Below, one piece after another: positions 38,157 to 47,429 of a stretch of 64,000 nucleotides of DNA. Each line of letters begins with the position of its first letter. Within the stretch, counting starts at the first letter, position 1. Under the pieces are notes generated by a model, which saw only the letters and a list, made by a program, of their open reading frames with translations, did no database searches and was not told the origin of the DNA. Location of the stretch: positions 3,381,501 to 3,445,500 of the forward strand of contig NZ_CP083951.1 in NCBI RefSeq assembly GCF_006440675.2. The letters run 5' to 3'. The stretch is from Mesorhizobium sp. B2-8-5. GTDB lineage: Bacteria; Pseudomonadota; Alphaproteobacteria; Rhizobiales; Rhizobiaceae. The translations under genes and the position numbers were made by a program.

Positions 38157-39593
38157 ATGACGCCGGACCTTCTCTCCAGCCTTTCGCTCTCGACGCCGGA
38201 ACTGATCCTGGCCGTCGGCGCGCTGGTGCTCCTGATGATCGGAGCCTATTCGCGCTCCAACAACACCACGACCGTGACCGGGCTGGCCGTCATCGTGCTG
38301 GCGGTTGCCGGCCTGTGGCTCGCCTTCTCCGACGGACGGGGCGCCGCCTATGGCGGCGCCTTCGTGCAGGATTCCTTCAGCGCCTTCATGAAGATGCTGG
38401 CGCTGATCGGCTCGGCGGTGACGCTGGTCATGTCGATGCGCTTCGCGCGCCAGGAACATTTCGACAAGTTCGAATTCCCGGTTCTTATCCTGCTCTGCAC
38501 GCTCGGCATGATGCTGATGATCTCGGCCAACGGCATGATTGGGCTGTATCTCGGGCTCGAGCTGCAGTCGCTGGCGATCTATGTGCTCGCGGCGATCAAC
38601 CGCGACAATCTGCGTTCGACCGAGGCGGGCCTGAAATATTTCGTCCTCGGCGCGCTGTCGTCGGGCATGCTGCTCTACGGCATCAGCCTCGTCTACGGCT
38701 ACACCGGCAACACCGGCTTCCAGGAGATCGCGACGGCGCTCTCCAGCGGCGAGCGCCAGCTTGGCCTCGTCTTCGGCCTGGTGTTCGTGCTCGCCGGCCT
38801 TGCCTTCAAGATCTCGGCCGTGCCGTTCCATATGTGGACGCCGGACGTCTACGAAGGCGCGCCGACGCCGATCACCGCCTTCCTGGCCGCGGCGCCGAAA
38901 ATGGCGGCGATGGCGCTGATCGTGCGCGTCACCATGGGCGCCTTCAAGCCGATCGCTTCGGACTGGCAGCAGATCGTCGTCTTCATCTCGATCGCCTCGA
39001 TGGCGCTCGGCGCCTTCGCGGCCATCGGCCAGACCAACATCAAGCGCCTGATGGCCTATTCCTCGATCGGTCATATGGGCTATGCGCTGGTCGGCCTTGC
39101 CGCCAACAGCCAGGCCGGCGTGCGCGGCGTCGCCATCTACATGCTGATCTATCTGGTGATGACGCTCGGCACCTTCGCCTTCATCCTCGCCATGCGGCGC
39201 AAGGAGGGCAATGTCGAGCAGATCAGCGATCTCGCCGGCCTGTCCTCGACCAACCCGATCATGGCCACCATCCTCACCATCCTGATGTTCTCGCTGGCCG
39301 GCATTCCGCCGCTCGCGGGTTTCTGGGGGAAGTGGTACGTGTTCCTGGCCGCCATCAACGCGCATCTCTACGCGCTGGCGATCATCGGCGTGCTGGCCTC
39401 GGTGGTGGGCGCCTACTACTATCTGCGCATCATCAAGATCATGTGGTTCGACGAGCCGGTCGGCGGTTTTGTGCCGATGGCCAGCGAGCTGCGCCTGGTG
39501 CTCGGCGTCAGCGGCGCCTTCGTGCTGTTCTATGTGCTGATCGGCGGGCCGATCGGCAATTATGCCGAAGCCGCCGCCAAGACCTTCTTTTGA
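38157..39593 (+). CDS. nuoN: NADH-quinone oxidoreductase subunit N
   Basis: 478-residue antiporter-like subunit closing the nuo set. [40 protein letters not shown] and [15 protein letters not shown] are typical. The last nuo gene; birA follows five bases after its stop, so the transcript probably continues. Confidence 0.97.
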   Translation: MTPDLLSSLSLSTPELILAVGALVLLMIGAYSRSNNTTTVTGLAVIVLAVAGLWLAFSDGRGAAYGGAFVQDSFSAFMKMLALIGSAVTLVMSMRFARQEHFDKFEFPVLILLCTLGMMLMISANGMIGLYLGLELQSLAIYVLAAINRDNLRSTEAGLKYFVLGALSSGMLLYGISLVYGYTGNTGFQEIATALSSGERQLGLVFGLVFVLAGLAFKISAVPFHMWTPDVYEGAPTPITAFLAAAPKMAAMALIVRVTMGAFKPIASDWQQIVVFISIASMALGAFAAIGQTNIKRLMAYSSIGHMGYALVGLAANSQAGVRGVAIYMLIYLVMTLGTFAFILAMRRKEGNVEQISDLAGLSSTNPIMATILTILMFSLAGIPPLAGFWGKWYVFLAAINAHLYALAIIGVLASVVGAYYYLRIIKIMWFDEPVGGFVPMASELRLVLGVSGAFVLFYVLIGGPIGNYAEAAAKTFF

Positions 39594-39597
39594 CGGG

Positions 39598-40419
39598 ATG
39601 GCATTTCGACTGGCTCCAACCGCGGCGTCGGAGGGGTTCCGGCTCGAGGCGCATGACAGCGTCGGCTCGACCAACGCGCTGGCGCTGGAACACGCGCGCG
39701 CCGGCGATCCCGGCAAGCTCTGGGTCGTTTCGAAGAAGCAGGAAAGCGGCCGCGGACGCCGTGGCCGTGTCTGGGCCACGCCCGAAGGCAATCTTGCGGC
39801 GACGCTGCTCCTGGTTCCGGGCGGCGAGCTGCGGCTTGCTGCGACGCTCGGCTTCGTCGCGGGGCTGTCGCTGGCCGACGCGCTCGACGCCGTCGTGCCG
39901 AAGGGCCGGATCGCCGTCGCCGTTGACGGCGCGAGCCAGGGCCGCAACCGCTTCGAGCTGAAATGGCCGAACGACGTGCTGGCCTCGGGCGCCAAGCTTG
40001 CCGGCATATTGCTGGAATCGACGATGCTGGAAGGCGGCCGCTTCGCGGTTGCGGTCGGCATCGGCGTCAATGTCGTGGCCTACCCGGAAGATTTGCCTTA
40101 TCCGGCGACATCGCTGCAGGCATTGGGTGCGCAGTGCGACGCCGAAACGCTGTTCCTGGCGCTTTCGGATGCCTGGAGCGAGAATGCCCGGCTGTGGGAT
40201 GACGGGCGCGGGCTCGATGCCATCAGAAAGCGCTGGCTTGGCCGCGCAGCGGGCCTCGGCGGCGAGGTTGCTGTCAGAATTGACGGTAATGTGGTGCGCG
40301 GCGTCTTCGAGACCATTGACGAGGACTGCCGTTTTGTGATCCGCGACGATGAGGGATCGGTTTTGACGATCGCGGCCGGCGACGTGCATTTCGGCGCTGT
40401 CGCCTCGGCCCGGGTATAA
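39598..40419 (+). CDS. birA: Biotin--[acetyl-CoA-carboxylase] ligase
   Basis: 273 residues. It adds biotin to the carboxylase carrier protein. The ATP/biotin loop GRGRRGRVW and KWPNDVLASGAKLAGIL are present, with the C-terminal SH3-like domain. There is no N-terminal DNA-binding domain, so it is a ligase only (group I), not a repressor. The start ATG lies five bases after nuoN; linkage of birA to nuoN is usual in alphaproteobacteria. Confidence 0.93.
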   Translation: MAFRLAPTAASEGFRLEAHDSVGSTNALALEHARAGDPGKLWVVSKKQESGRGRRGRVWATPEGNLAATLLLVPGGELRLAATLGFVAGLSLADALDAVVPKGRIAVAVDGASQGRNRFELKWPNDVLASGAKLAGILLESTMLEGGRFAVAVGIGVNVVAYPEDLPYPATSLQALGAQCDAETLFLALSDAWSENARLWDDGRGLDAIRKRWLGRAAGLGGEVAVRIDGNVVRGVFETIDEDCRFVIRDDEGSVLTIAAGDVHFGAVASARV

Positions 40420-40420
40420 T

Positions 40421-40477
40421 TTTGTTTTTGCGCAATTCCGGACGGAAAACCGTGACACGCTTTTCCCGGAATTGTGC
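40421..40477. repeat. Palindromic intergenic repeat, copy 1 (CAATTCCGGACGG type)
   Basis: About 57 bp beginning TTTGTTTTTGCGCAATTCCG; GCAATTCCGG pairs with CCCGGAATTGTGC and GGAAAACCG with CTTTTCC. A second copy is at 61903-61950. It fills the birA-rnj gap and could end the nuo-birA transcript. Very common between genes in rhizobia (general knowledge). Confidence 0.8.
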
Positions 40478-40515
40478 CAACGGCTTGGCCAAGGCGGCCA
40501 GGAAGGAAAGAATTC

Positions 40516-42186
40516 ATGGCGAATAAGGAAAACGCCGAGCTCGTTTTCGCGCCGCTGGGCGGCGTTGGCGAGATCGGCATGAACTTCGCCCTTTACGGCT
40601 ATGGGCCTGCCGACGCGCGCGAATGGATCATTGTCGATGTCGGCGTCACCTTTCCGGACTCGGCACATCCCGGCGTCGATCTCATCCTGCCCGATACGCG
40701 CTTCATCGAGGAGAATCTCGACGGCCTGCGCGGCATCGTCATTACCCATGCGCATGAGGACCATTACGGCGCGCTGCTCGATATCTGGCCGAAGCTTAAA
40801 GTCCCTGTCTGGATGACGCCGTTCACGGCCGGCCTGCTCGAGGCCAAGCGGCAGGGCGAGCAGAACGCCCCGAAGATTCCGGCGTCGATCTACCGGGCCG
40901 GCGAGAAATTCACCATCGGACCTTTCGAGATCGAGGCCATTCCAGTGGCGCATTCGATCCCCGAGCCGATGTCGCTGGCGATCACCACGCCCGCCGGCAC
41001 CGTCATCCACACCGGCGACTGGAAGATCGACCCGGCGCCGACGATCGGCCCGAAGACCGACGAGGCGCGTTTCCGCGCCTATGGCGACAAGGGCGTGCTG
41101 GCGCTGATCTGCGATTCCACCAACGCGTTGAGGGAAGGGGAGTCGCCGTCGGAAGTCGCGGTCGGCGAAGGCCTCAAGGGCGTCATCGAGAAAGCCAAGG
41201 GGCGCGTTGCCGTCACCACCTTCTCCTCCAATGTCGGGCGCATCGTCTCGATCGCCAGGGCGGCACGCGATGCCGGCCGGCAGTGCCTGGTGCTCGGCCG
41301 CTCGCTGAAGCGCGTCATCGATGTGGCGGGCGAGCTCGGCTACATGGATGGCCTGCCGGAGTTCATCGCCGAGGAAGACTACGGCTATATCCCGCGCGAG
41401 AACCTGGTGATCATCTGCACGGGCAGCCAGGGCGAGCCGCTGGCCGCGCTTGCCAAGCTTTCGCGCGACGAGATGAAGTCGGTGGCGCTGACGGCCGGCG
41501 ATACCGTCGTGTTTTCCTCGCGCACCATTCCCGGCAACGAGAAGGCGATTCTCGAGATCAAGAACCGGCTGATCGATCTTGGCATGAAGATCATCGAGGA
41601 CGGCGATGCGCTGGTGCATGTGTCGGGCCATCCGCGCCGCAGCGAGTTGCGCAAGATGTATGAATGGGTCCGGCCGCAGATCGGCGTTCCCGTGCATGGC
41701 GAGGCGGCGCATCTGGTGGCGCAGGGCTCGCTGATGTCGATGTCGGGCATCGGCCAGGTGGCGCAAGTGCGCGACGGCGACATGCTCAGGCTCTGGCCCG
41801 GCCCGGCGACGATCATCGACCAGGTGCCGTTCGGGCGGCTCTACAAGGATGGCTCGCTGATCGGCACCGACCAGGCGATGGGCATACGCGACCGCCGCAA
41901 GCTTTCCTTCGCCGGCCATGTCGCCGTCAATGTCGTGCTCGACGACAAATATGAGCTTGCCGGCGACCCCGACCTGGTGGCGATCGGCGTCGCCGAGGCC
42001 GATGCCAGCGGCGAGACGCTGGAGGACCTGATGCTCGATGCGGCAATCGGCGCGGTGGACTCCATTCCACGCCAGCGCCGAAAAGACCTCGACCTAGTGC
42101 AGGAAGCGGTGCGCCGTGCCGTGCGCGGCGCCGCCAACGAAGCCTGGGGCAAGAAGCCGCTGGTGACTGTGTTTGTGACGAGATGA
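40516..42186 (+). CDS. rnj: Ribonuclease J
   Basis: 556-residue metallo-beta-lactamase/beta-CASP ribonuclease acting as 5'-3' exonuclease and endonuclease on RNA. Zinc motif H78-A-H80-E-D82-H83; further motifs are HTGDWKID, VHVSGHPRR and PVHGEAAHL. ATG 40516 has GGAAGGAAAG upstream; upstream frame sequence is the intergenic repeat. An inverted heptad-repeat hairpin follows 19 bases after the stop, which may matter for an enzyme that degrades structured RNA ends. Confidence 0.94.
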   Translation: MANKENAELVFAPLGGVGEIGMNFALYGYGPADAREWIIVDVGVTFPDSAHPGVDLILPDTRFIEENLDGLRGIVITHAHEDHYGALLDIWPKLKVPVWMTPFTAGLLEAKRQGEQNAPKIPASIYRAGEKFTIGPFEIEAIPVAHSIPEPMSLAITTPAGTVIHTGDWKIDPAPTIGPKTDEARFRAYGDKGVLALICDSTNALREGESPSEVAVGEGLKGVIEKAKGRVAVTTFSSNVGRIVSIARAARDAGRQCLVLGRSLKRVIDVAGELGYMDGLPEFIAEEDYGYIPRENLVIICTGSQGEPLAALAKLSRDEMKSVALTAGDTVVFSSRTIPGNEKAILEIKNRLIDLGMKIIEDGDALVHVSGHPRRSELRKMYEWVRPQIGVPVHGEAAHLVAQGSLMSMSGIGQVAQVRDGDMLRLWPGPATIIDQVPFGRLYKDGSLIGTDQAMGIRDRRKLSFAGHVAVNVVLDDKYELAGDPDLVAIGVAEADASGETLEDLMLDAAIGAVDSIPRQRRKDLDLVQEAVRRAVRGAANEAWGKKPLVTVFVTR

Positions 42187-42204
42187 AGAGTAGGGCAGTA
42201 GGGA

Positions 42205-42289
42205 ATAGGCAGTAGGCAGTAGGCAATAGGAAAGCGATTGCTTTTAGCTCGCCAAATTTGCTTCCTACTGCCTACTGCCTACTGCCTAG
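42205..42289. repeat. Inverted heptad-repeat hairpin between rnj and mce
   Basis: Left arm 42205-42232 and right arm 42261-42289 are near-perfect reverse complements over about 28 bases made of tandem GGCAGTA units, with a 28-base loop. No gene lies inside. The left side shares CAGTAGGGAA (42196-42205) with the repeats beside the S23 gene (24589-24598), so the two are probably of one family. Confidence 0.85.
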
Positions 42290-42300
42290 GGAAACCGCCA

Positions 42301-42705
42301 ATGCTTGGACGCCTGAACCATGTCGCGCTTGCCGTGCCGGATCTGGCCGCGGCAATGGCCGCCTATCGCGATACGCTGGGCGCGCGGTTGAGCGAGCCGC
42401 AAGCGCTGCCGGAGCATGGCGTGACCGTCGTGTTCGTCGATGTCGGCAACACCAAGATCGAGTTGCTGGAGCCGCTGGGCGAGACTTCACCCATCGCCGC
42501 GTTCCTCGAGAAGAATCCATCCGGCGGCATGCATCACGTCTGCTATGAGGTCGACGACATCCTGGCCGCTCGCGATCATTTGAAGCAAAGCGGCGCGCGC
42601 GTGCTGGGCGACGGCAATCCGAAGATCGGCGCGCATGGCAAGCCGGTGCTGTTCCTGCATCCCAAGGATTTCTTCGGCACGCTGGTCGAACTGGAGCAGA
42701 TATGA
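42301..42705 (+). CDS. mce: Methylmalonyl-CoA epimerase
   Basis: 134 residues, vicinal-oxygen-chelate fold; interconverts (R)- and (S)-methylmalonyl-CoA so that the B12-dependent mutase can use it. LNHVALAVPDLAAAMAAYRD, the metal-ligand histidines in GGMHHVCYEVDD and the final VLFLHPKDFFGTLVELEQ fit the family. ATG 42301 follows GGGAAACC; the longer frame reads the repeat. It overlaps the DUF1467 gene (ATGA). Confidence 0.93.
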   Translation: MLGRLNHVALAVPDLAAAMAAYRDTLGARLSEPQALPEHGVTVVFVDVGNTKIELLEPLGETSPIAAFLEKNPSGGMHHVCYEVDDILAARDHLKQSGARVLGDGNPKIGAHGKPVLFLHPKDFFGTLVELEQI

Positions 42706-42986
42706 ACTGGATACTGTTCGCCGCGCTGTTCTTCGTCATCTGGTGGATGGTGCTGTTCGTTGTTCTTCCGTTCAGCTTGCGCACCCAGGACGACGACCAG
42801 GATGTCACGCTTGGCACCGTTTCCAGCGCGCCGCGCGGCCCGCATATGCTGCGCGCCTTCGTCCGCGCGACGATCGTGACGGTGGTCGTGATGGGCATTC
42901 TCTACGGCTTGACGATGGGCCTGGGGTATAGCTTCGACGACGTCATGCGGATCATGCCGGACTTCACGCCGGACGTCAGTCACTGA
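42702..42986 (+). CDS. DUF1467 family membrane protein
   Basis: 94 residues, two membrane helices (about 4-24 and 56-76) with PFSLRTQDD between them, the hallmark of DUF1467. Function unknown. Position after mce and before proS is common in Rhizobiales. Confidence 0.88.
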   Translation: MNWILFAALFFVIWWMVLFVVLPFSLRTQDDDQDVTLGTVSSAPRGPHMLRAFVRATIVTVVVMGILYGLTMGLGYSFDDVMRIMPDFTPDVSH

Positions 42987-43035
42987 AGGCGACAACGCAG
43001 TTTCCGCAAGTATTGAGCAGCATACGCGCGCCAAG

Positions 43036-43066
43036 GTTGAGATCGGAAGCCGGCTTCCGATTCAAC
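43036..43066. terminator. Long palindromic stem-loop after DUF1467
   Basis: The 20-base perfect palindrome ATCGGAAGCCGGCTTCCGAT (43042-43061) is extended by GTTGA/TCAAC across one bulged base. There is no T run. It lies 50 bases after the DUF1467 stop and probably ends or protects the rnj-mce transcript. Confidence 0.5.
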
Positions 43067-43122
43067 GGCTAATCACGCCTGATGCTGTTTGGCAGATGGT
43101 TGTGTTAAGCAGATGATTGCAC

Positions 43123-43273
43123 AAAAAAAATGCAAGGCACAAGGCCTTGCAATTTAAACGCGTCCGATCTGTTTCCGGTGTCCGGCGGCAGCGAGTTACC
43201 GCGCCTAGATCGCATCCTCCCAAGACTTTGACCGCGTAGGAGAGCAGATTTTTCTCCGCCCTCTCGGTTATCG
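43123..43273 (-). ncRNA. Candidate small RNA, about 150 nt, upstream of proS
   Basis: The minus strand ends in a textbook intrinsic terminator: stem TGCAAGG/CCTTGCA (43131-43151) followed by eight T. A possible promoter lies upstream: GTGACA (43302-43307) and TCTAGT (43280-43285), 16 bases apart, placing the 5' end near 43273. Between them are a GGAGA/TCTCC hairpin and 5'/3' pieces (GTGTGCGCC, CGCCGGACAC) that could partly pair into a long rod. Length and shape would suit 6S RNA, but I cannot confirm the family; a short minus-strand open frame here looks non-coding. Confidence 0.5.
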
Positions 43274-43559
43274 GCGCACACTAGACCAAGGCAGGTGAAA
43301 ATGTCACGAAGAATTTTGCCTCGAAACAGGCAATATCGTGCTGCACTGCACAATAGTGCGGCAGGGCTTGCTTGTGAATCGATCAAAAAGCCATTTGCGG
43401 CACTTTGCAGCCAAAATCGCCTTTTTGGTAAGGTGCAGAAGGCCCCGATACTTTGGGGCACTCGGGTTTCCATTCGGCCATGAAATGGCTATGAAGCCCG
43501 GGCAAGCAGCCTCGGTTGCGCCGATTCCCGCGCCGCCATTTTCACTCACGGACCAGTCC

Positions 43560-44888
43560 ATGCGTTTGTCGCGCTATTTCCTGCCCATTCTCAAAGAAAA
43601 TCCCCGCGAGGCCGAAATCGTCTCGCACCGGCTGATGCTGCGCGCCGGCATGATCCGGCAGCAGGGGCAGGGCAGCTTTTCATGGCTGCCGCTGGGAAAG
43701 CGCGTGCTGGACAAGGTCTGCCGGATCATCCGCGAGGAACAGAACCGCGCCGGCGCGCTGGAAATCCTGATGCCGACCATCCAGTCGGCGGATCTGTGGC
43801 GAGAAAGCGGCCGTTACAACGACTACGGCAAGGAGATGCTGCGCATCAAGGACCGCCAGGATCGCGACATGCTCTACGGGCCGACCAATGAAGAGATGGT
43901 CACCGAGATTTTCCGCGCCTATGTGAAGTCCTACAAGGATCTGCCGCTCAACCTCTACCACATCCAGTGGAAGTTCCGCGACGAGGTGCGCCCGCGCTTC
44001 GGCGTCATGCGCAGCAGGGAGTTCCTGATGAAGGATGCTTACTCCTTCGACCTCGATTTCGAGGGCGCCAGGGCCGCCTACAACCGCATGTTCGTCTCCT
44101 ACCTCAGAACGTTCACACGCATGGGGCTGCAGGCCATTCCGATGCGCGCCGACACCGGCCCGATCGGCGGCGATCTCAGCCATGAGTTCATCATCCTGGC
44201 CGACACCGGCGAGAGCCAGGTGTTCTGCGACCGCGCCTATCTGTCGCTCGACGTGCCGGGCGCCGGCACCAACTTCTCCAACGATGCCGAGATCGGCGAC
44301 ATCGTGAAGAAGTGGACGACGCCTTATGCCGCCACCGACGAGATGCATGAAGAGGCGGCCTGGGCGAACGTTCCGCCAAGCGAGCAGGTCTCGGCGCGCG
44401 GCATCGAAGTCGGCCACATCTTCTACTTCGGCGAGAAATACTCCAAGCCCATGGGCGCCAAGGTGACCGGACCCGACGGCAAGGACCATTACGCCTCGGG
44501 CGGCTCCTATGGCATCGGTCCGTCGCGGCTGGTCGCGGCGATCATCGAGGCGAGCCATGACGAGAACGGCATCATCTGGCCGGAGGCGGTGGCGCCCTTC
44601 GATATCGGCCTGATCAACATGAAGGTCGGCGACGGCGAATGCGACCGCGTCTGCGACGAGCTTTATGCGGCGCTCACTTCGGCCGGCAAGGACGTGCTCT
44701 ATGACGACACCGACCAGCGGCCCGGCGGCAAGTTCGCCACCGCGGATCTGATCGGCCTGCCGTGGCAGGTGATCGTCGGACCGCGCGGCGTGGCCGCCGG
44801 CGAGGTCGAGATCAAGAACCGCAAGTCGGGCGAGCGCGCCACACTGCCGATCGCGGAAGCCAAGAAACGCCTGGGTATCGCCGCATGA
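43560..44888 (+). CDS. proS: Prolyl-tRNA synthetase (short, alphaproteobacterial type)
   Basis: 442-residue class II synthetase lacking the editing insertion of the E. coli enzyme. Motif 2 and neighbours are seen in [32 protein letters not shown], and motif 3 in [15 protein letters not shown]. The ATG at 43560 gives the standard N-terminus; the upstream open frame of some 74 codons looks like leader. It overlaps lolE as ATGA. Confidence 0.94.
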   Translation: MRLSRYFLPILKENPREAEIVSHRLMLRAGMIRQQGQGSFSWLPLGKRVLDKVCRIIREEQNRAGALEILMPTIQSADLWRESGRYNDYGKEMLRIKDRQDRDMLYGPTNEEMVTEIFRAYVKSYKDLPLNLYHIQWKFRDEVRPRFGVMRSREFLMKDAYSFDLDFEGARAAYNRMFVSYLRTFTRMGLQAIPMRADTGPIGGDLSHEFIILADTGESQVFCDRAYLSLDVPGAGTNFSNDAEIGDIVKKWTTPYAATDEMHEEAAWANVPPSEQVSARGIEVGHIFYFGEKYSKPMGAKVTGPDGKDHYASGGSYGIGPSRLVAAIIEASHDENGIIWPEAVAPFDIGLINMKVGDGECDRVCDELYAALTSAGKDVLYDDTDQRPGGKFATADLIGLPWQVIVGPRGVAAGEVEIKNRKSGERATLPIAEAKKRLGIAA

Positions 44889-46171
44889 GCGAGCCGGCGG
44901 CAGCGGCCAGGTCAGCGGCGGGCGCTTTCTCCGGCTTCGAACGCATGGTGGCCTGGCGCTATCTGCGCTCGCGCCGCAAGGAAACGGTGATCTCGGTCAT
45001 CGCCTCGATCTCCTTCCTCGGCATCATGCTGGGCGTCGCGACGCTGATCGTCGTCATGGCCGTGATGAACGGTTTTCGCGCCGAATTGCTCACCCGGATC
45101 CTCGGCGTCAACGGCCACCTCATCGTGCAGCCGCTCGATTCGCCGCTGGAGGATTACGCCCAGGTGGCGAGCCGCATCAACGGTGTCGCGGGCGTCAAAT
45201 ACGCCATTCCGCTGATCGACGGCCAGGTGCTGGCGCAAGGCAATGTCGGCGGCGGCACGGGCGCGTTGGTGCGCGGCATCCGCGGCGAGGATCTCGGCAA
45301 GATTTCGATCGTCGCCAGCAACATCAAGCAGGGCACGCTCGACGGTTTCGACACCGGCGACGGCGTGGCGATCGGCAAGCGTATGGCGGAAAGCCTCGGA
45401 CTGGTGCTCGGCGACACGATCACGCTGATCTCGCCGGACGGCGACGTGACGCCGCTCGGCACCACGCCGCGCATGAAGGGCTACAAGGTGGCGGCGATCT
45501 TCGAGGTCGGCATGTCGGAATATGACAGCTCGATCGTCTATATGCCGTTCTCCGAAGCGCAGCTCTATTTCAACATGGACGGCCGCGCGCAGACCATCGA
45601 GATCTATGTCGACAATCCCGACAATGTCGACGCGCTGAAGCCGCTGGTCGAGCAGGCGGCGCAACGGCCGGTCGATCTCGTCGACTGGCGCCAGCGCAAC
45701 GAGACCTTCTTCTCGGCGCTGCAGGTCGAGCGCAACGTCATGTTCATGATTCTCACACTGATCGTGCTGGTGGCGGCGCTCAACATCATTTCCGGCCTCA
45801 TCATGCTGGTGAAGGACAAAGGCCACGACATCGCCATCCTGCGCACGATGGGCGCCTCGCGCGGCGCGATCTTGCGCATCTTCCTGATGACCGGGGCGGC
45901 GATCGGCGTCACCGGGACCATCGCCGGCGTGCTGCTCGGCGTCGTCATCTGCCTCAACATCGAATCGATCCGCCAGTTCTTCTCCTGGATGACCGGCAGG
46001 ATCCTGTTCAACCCCGAGCTGTATTTCCTCAGCCAGCTGCCGGCGAAGATGGATCCGCGCGAGACGACCTACGTCGTCATCATGGCGCTGGCCCTGTCGT
46101 TCCTCGCGACGGTGTTTCCGGCCTGGCGGGCCGCCCGGCTCGATCCGGTCGAAGCCTTGAGGTACGAATGA
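44885..46171 (+). CDS. lolE: Lipoprotein-releasing ABC transporter permease (LolC/LolE)
   Basis: 428-residue inner-membrane permease that extracts lipoproteins for the outer membrane. [15 protein letters not shown] precedes helix 1, then a large periplasmic domain and three C-terminal helices (FtsX fold) with [24 protein letters not shown] single LolC/E-type gene is present with lolD, as in organisms using a LolF-like homodimer; the symbol is by convention. Confidence 0.92.
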   Translation: MSEPAAAARSAAGAFSGFERMVAWRYLRSRRKETVISVIASISFLGIMLGVATLIVVMAVMNGFRAELLTRILGVNGHLIVQPLDSPLEDYAQVASRINGVAGVKYAIPLIDGQVLAQGNVGGGTGALVRGIRGEDLGKISIVASNIKQGTLDGFDTGDGVAIGKRMAESLGLVLGDTITLISPDGDVTPLGTTPRMKGYKVAAIFEVGMSEYDSSIVYMPFSEAQLYFNMDGRAQTIEIYVDNPDNVDALKPLVEQAAQRPVDLVDWRQRNETFFSALQVERNVMFMILTLIVLVAALNIISGLIMLVKDKGHDIAILRTMGASRGAILRIFLMTGAAIGVTGTIAGVLLGVVICLNIESIRQFFSWMTGRILFNPELYFLSQLPAKMDPRETTYVVIMALALSFLATVFPAWRAARLDPVEALRYE

Positions 46172-46851
46172 TGGCCGAGGCCATTATCGAGTTGAAGGGC
46201 GTCGAGCGGCACTACGTCCAGGGGCCGCGCAAGCTCACCATCCTGAACGGCGCCGACTTTTCGCTGCGGCGCGGCGAGATGGTGGCGCTGGTGGCGCCGT
46301 CGGGCACCGGCAAGTCCACACTGCTGCATACGGCGGGGCTGCTGGAGCGGCCCGATGCGGGCGACGTGATCCTCGCCGGCCGTGCCTGCGGCCGGCTGTC
46401 GGACGAGGAGCGCACCGCGATCCGCCGCAACGATGTCGGCTTCGTCTACCAGTTTCATCATTTGCTGCCGGAGTTCTCGGCGCTCGAGAACATCATGATG
46501 CCGCAGCTGATCAAGGGGCTCTCCTCCAAGGACGCTTCGGAGCGGGCAGCCCAGCTTCTCGACTACATGCAGATCGGCAAGCGCGCGCAGCACCGGCCGG
46601 CGGAGCTTTCCGGCGGCGAGCAGCAACGCGTCGCCATTGCCCGCGCGGTCGCCAATGCGCCGCTGGTGCTGCTGGCCGACGAGCCGACCGGCAATCTCGA
46701 TCCGGTCACCGCCTCCTATGTGTTCGATGCGCTGGAGGCGCTGGTCAGGCAGTCGGGCCTCGCGGCGCTGATCGCCACCCACAACCATGAGCTGGCCTCG
46801 CGCATGGATCGGCGCGTGACGCTGGCCGAGGGTAAGGTCGTGCCGCTTTAG
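46168..46851 (+). CDS. lolD: Lipoprotein-releasing system ATP-binding protein
   Basis: 227-residue ATPase partner of the permease. Walker [10 protein letters not shown] near residue 45, LSGGEQQRV, Walker [12 protein letters not shown], and the LolD-type [21 protein letters not shown] overlap with the permease gene. Confidence 0.94.
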   Translation: MMAEAIIELKGVERHYVQGPRKLTILNGADFSLRRGEMVALVAPSGTGKSTLLHTAGLLERPDAGDVILAGRACGRLSDEERTAIRRNDVGFVYQFHHLLPEFSALENIMMPQLIKGLSSKDASERAAQLLDYMQIGKRAQHRPAELSGGEQQRVAIARAVANAPLVLLADEPTGNLDPVTASYVFDALEALVRQSGLAALIATHNHELASRMDRRVTLAEGKVVPL

Positions 46852-46859
46852 GCCAAACC

Positions 46860-47006
46860 GATATTCGGATGAGGCTGGCCTGCGGACGGCAGCTTCCGGC
46901 CTTCGCCGGCCGAAGCCCTCATAAGTGTCTCCGCTCATGAAGGCTACGGCCGGCGTGGGCCGGTTCTCGGAACCCGCCATCCTCGACTCAGCCCGATCCG
47001 AATCTC
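46860..47006. repeat. Mosaic intergenic element, copy 1
   Basis: Terminal inverted repeats GATATTCGGATGAGGCTG (46860-46877) and its near reverse complement (46989-47006) enclose GACGGCAGCTTCC and GGTTCTCGGAACCC. Copy 2 at 48689-48811 shares all of these. The plan resembles the rhizobial RIME elements, but identity is not checked. Confidence 0.75.
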
Positions 47007-47111
47007 GGCTTGGCATGGCTCTGCGCAAATACCCCCAATCGTGCGCTAACCTTTCCTTAACCCTGCAGAAATGGACCGCCCGGATTCGTTCGGCGCGGTG
47101 TGTGGCGGCCG

Positions 47112-47146
47112 TTGACATTCGAACAAAATTAGAACAAACTACGAAC
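47112..47146 (+). promoter_or_regulatory. Tandem LexA (SOS) boxes over a promoter
   Basis: GAAC at 47121, 47132 and 47143 are spaced exactly by seven bases each, making two overlapping GAAC-N7-GAAC boxes, the alphaproteobacterial LexA site. A TTGACA (47112-47117) lies just upstream, so the boxes cover the -35/-10 spacer and the likely -10 zone, ideal for repression. They end 21 bases before the 28-residue peptide gene. Confidence 0.82.
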
Positions 47147-47167
47147 ATACTAACAACGGAGAGAGTT

Positions 47168-47254
47168 ATGTCTGATCTGGTTCAGGATGTCGTCTCGCTG
47201 GTTTGCATGAGCACCTTCCTCGTTTCCATGGCGATCTGGATCGGCGCCATGTGA
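47168..47254 (+). CDS. 28-residue membrane peptide, SidA-like SOS division inhibitor candidate
   Basis: A tiny gene with a good ribosome site (GGAGAGAG) and ATG. It begins MSDLVQDVVSLV and continues as one hydrophobic helix to the end (residues 8-28), ending IWIGAM. Two acidic residues near the N-terminus orient it as a single-pass inner-membrane peptide. Tandem LexA boxes lie directly upstream, so it should be induced by DNA damage. Caulobacter SidA, a 29-residue LexA-controlled inner-membrane inhibitor of septation acting on FtsW/FtsN, is the obvious parallel in size, topology and control. Orthology is inferred, not shown. Confidence 0.72.
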   Translation: MSDLVQDVVSLVCMSTFLVSMAIWIGAM

Positions 47255-47256
47255 TC

Positions 47257-47363
47257 GGGCGGCCTAGCCGCCGCCGGGACGGGCAAATGCCCGACCGTTG
47301 TTCGGGCGGGCAAGAGCCCGCCCCGGGATAGGCAAGGGCCGCCCGGTGATGGGCAAGAGCCCA
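47257..47363. repeat. Cluster of small GC hairpins (GGGCAAGAGCCC type)
   Basis: Successive palindromes: GGCGGC-CTA-GCCGCC just after the peptide gene, GGGCA-AA-TGCCC (47281), GGGCGGGC-AAGA-GCCCGCCC (47304-47323) and TGGGC-AAGA-GCCCA (47350-47363). The shared GGGCAAGAGCCC core recurs. They separate the SOS peptide from the M50 gene and may act together as a terminator. Confidence 0.6.
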
Positions 47364-47429
47364 CTCCTTGTTAAGTCTTTCTTGGCCGCGCCGACGCTAG
47401 GTTGCTCCCTCAAGACAGGAGCGAATTTG

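Noticed and set aside
38040..41919. Very long minus-strand open frames over nuoN, birA and rnj
   Set aside because: No recognisable domain; they mirror codon bias of the plus-strand genes and cross several gene borders.
43105..43473. A 122-codon minus-strand frame upstream of proS
   Set aside because: It runs through the terminator hairpin and T run and lacks a ribosome site; a non-coding RNA explains the region better.
47046..47060. CTAA-N7-TTAA, a near match to a CtrA site upstream of the SOS peptide
   Set aside because: One base off the TTAA-N7-TTAA form and a short motif; chance occurrence is too likely to list it as a site.
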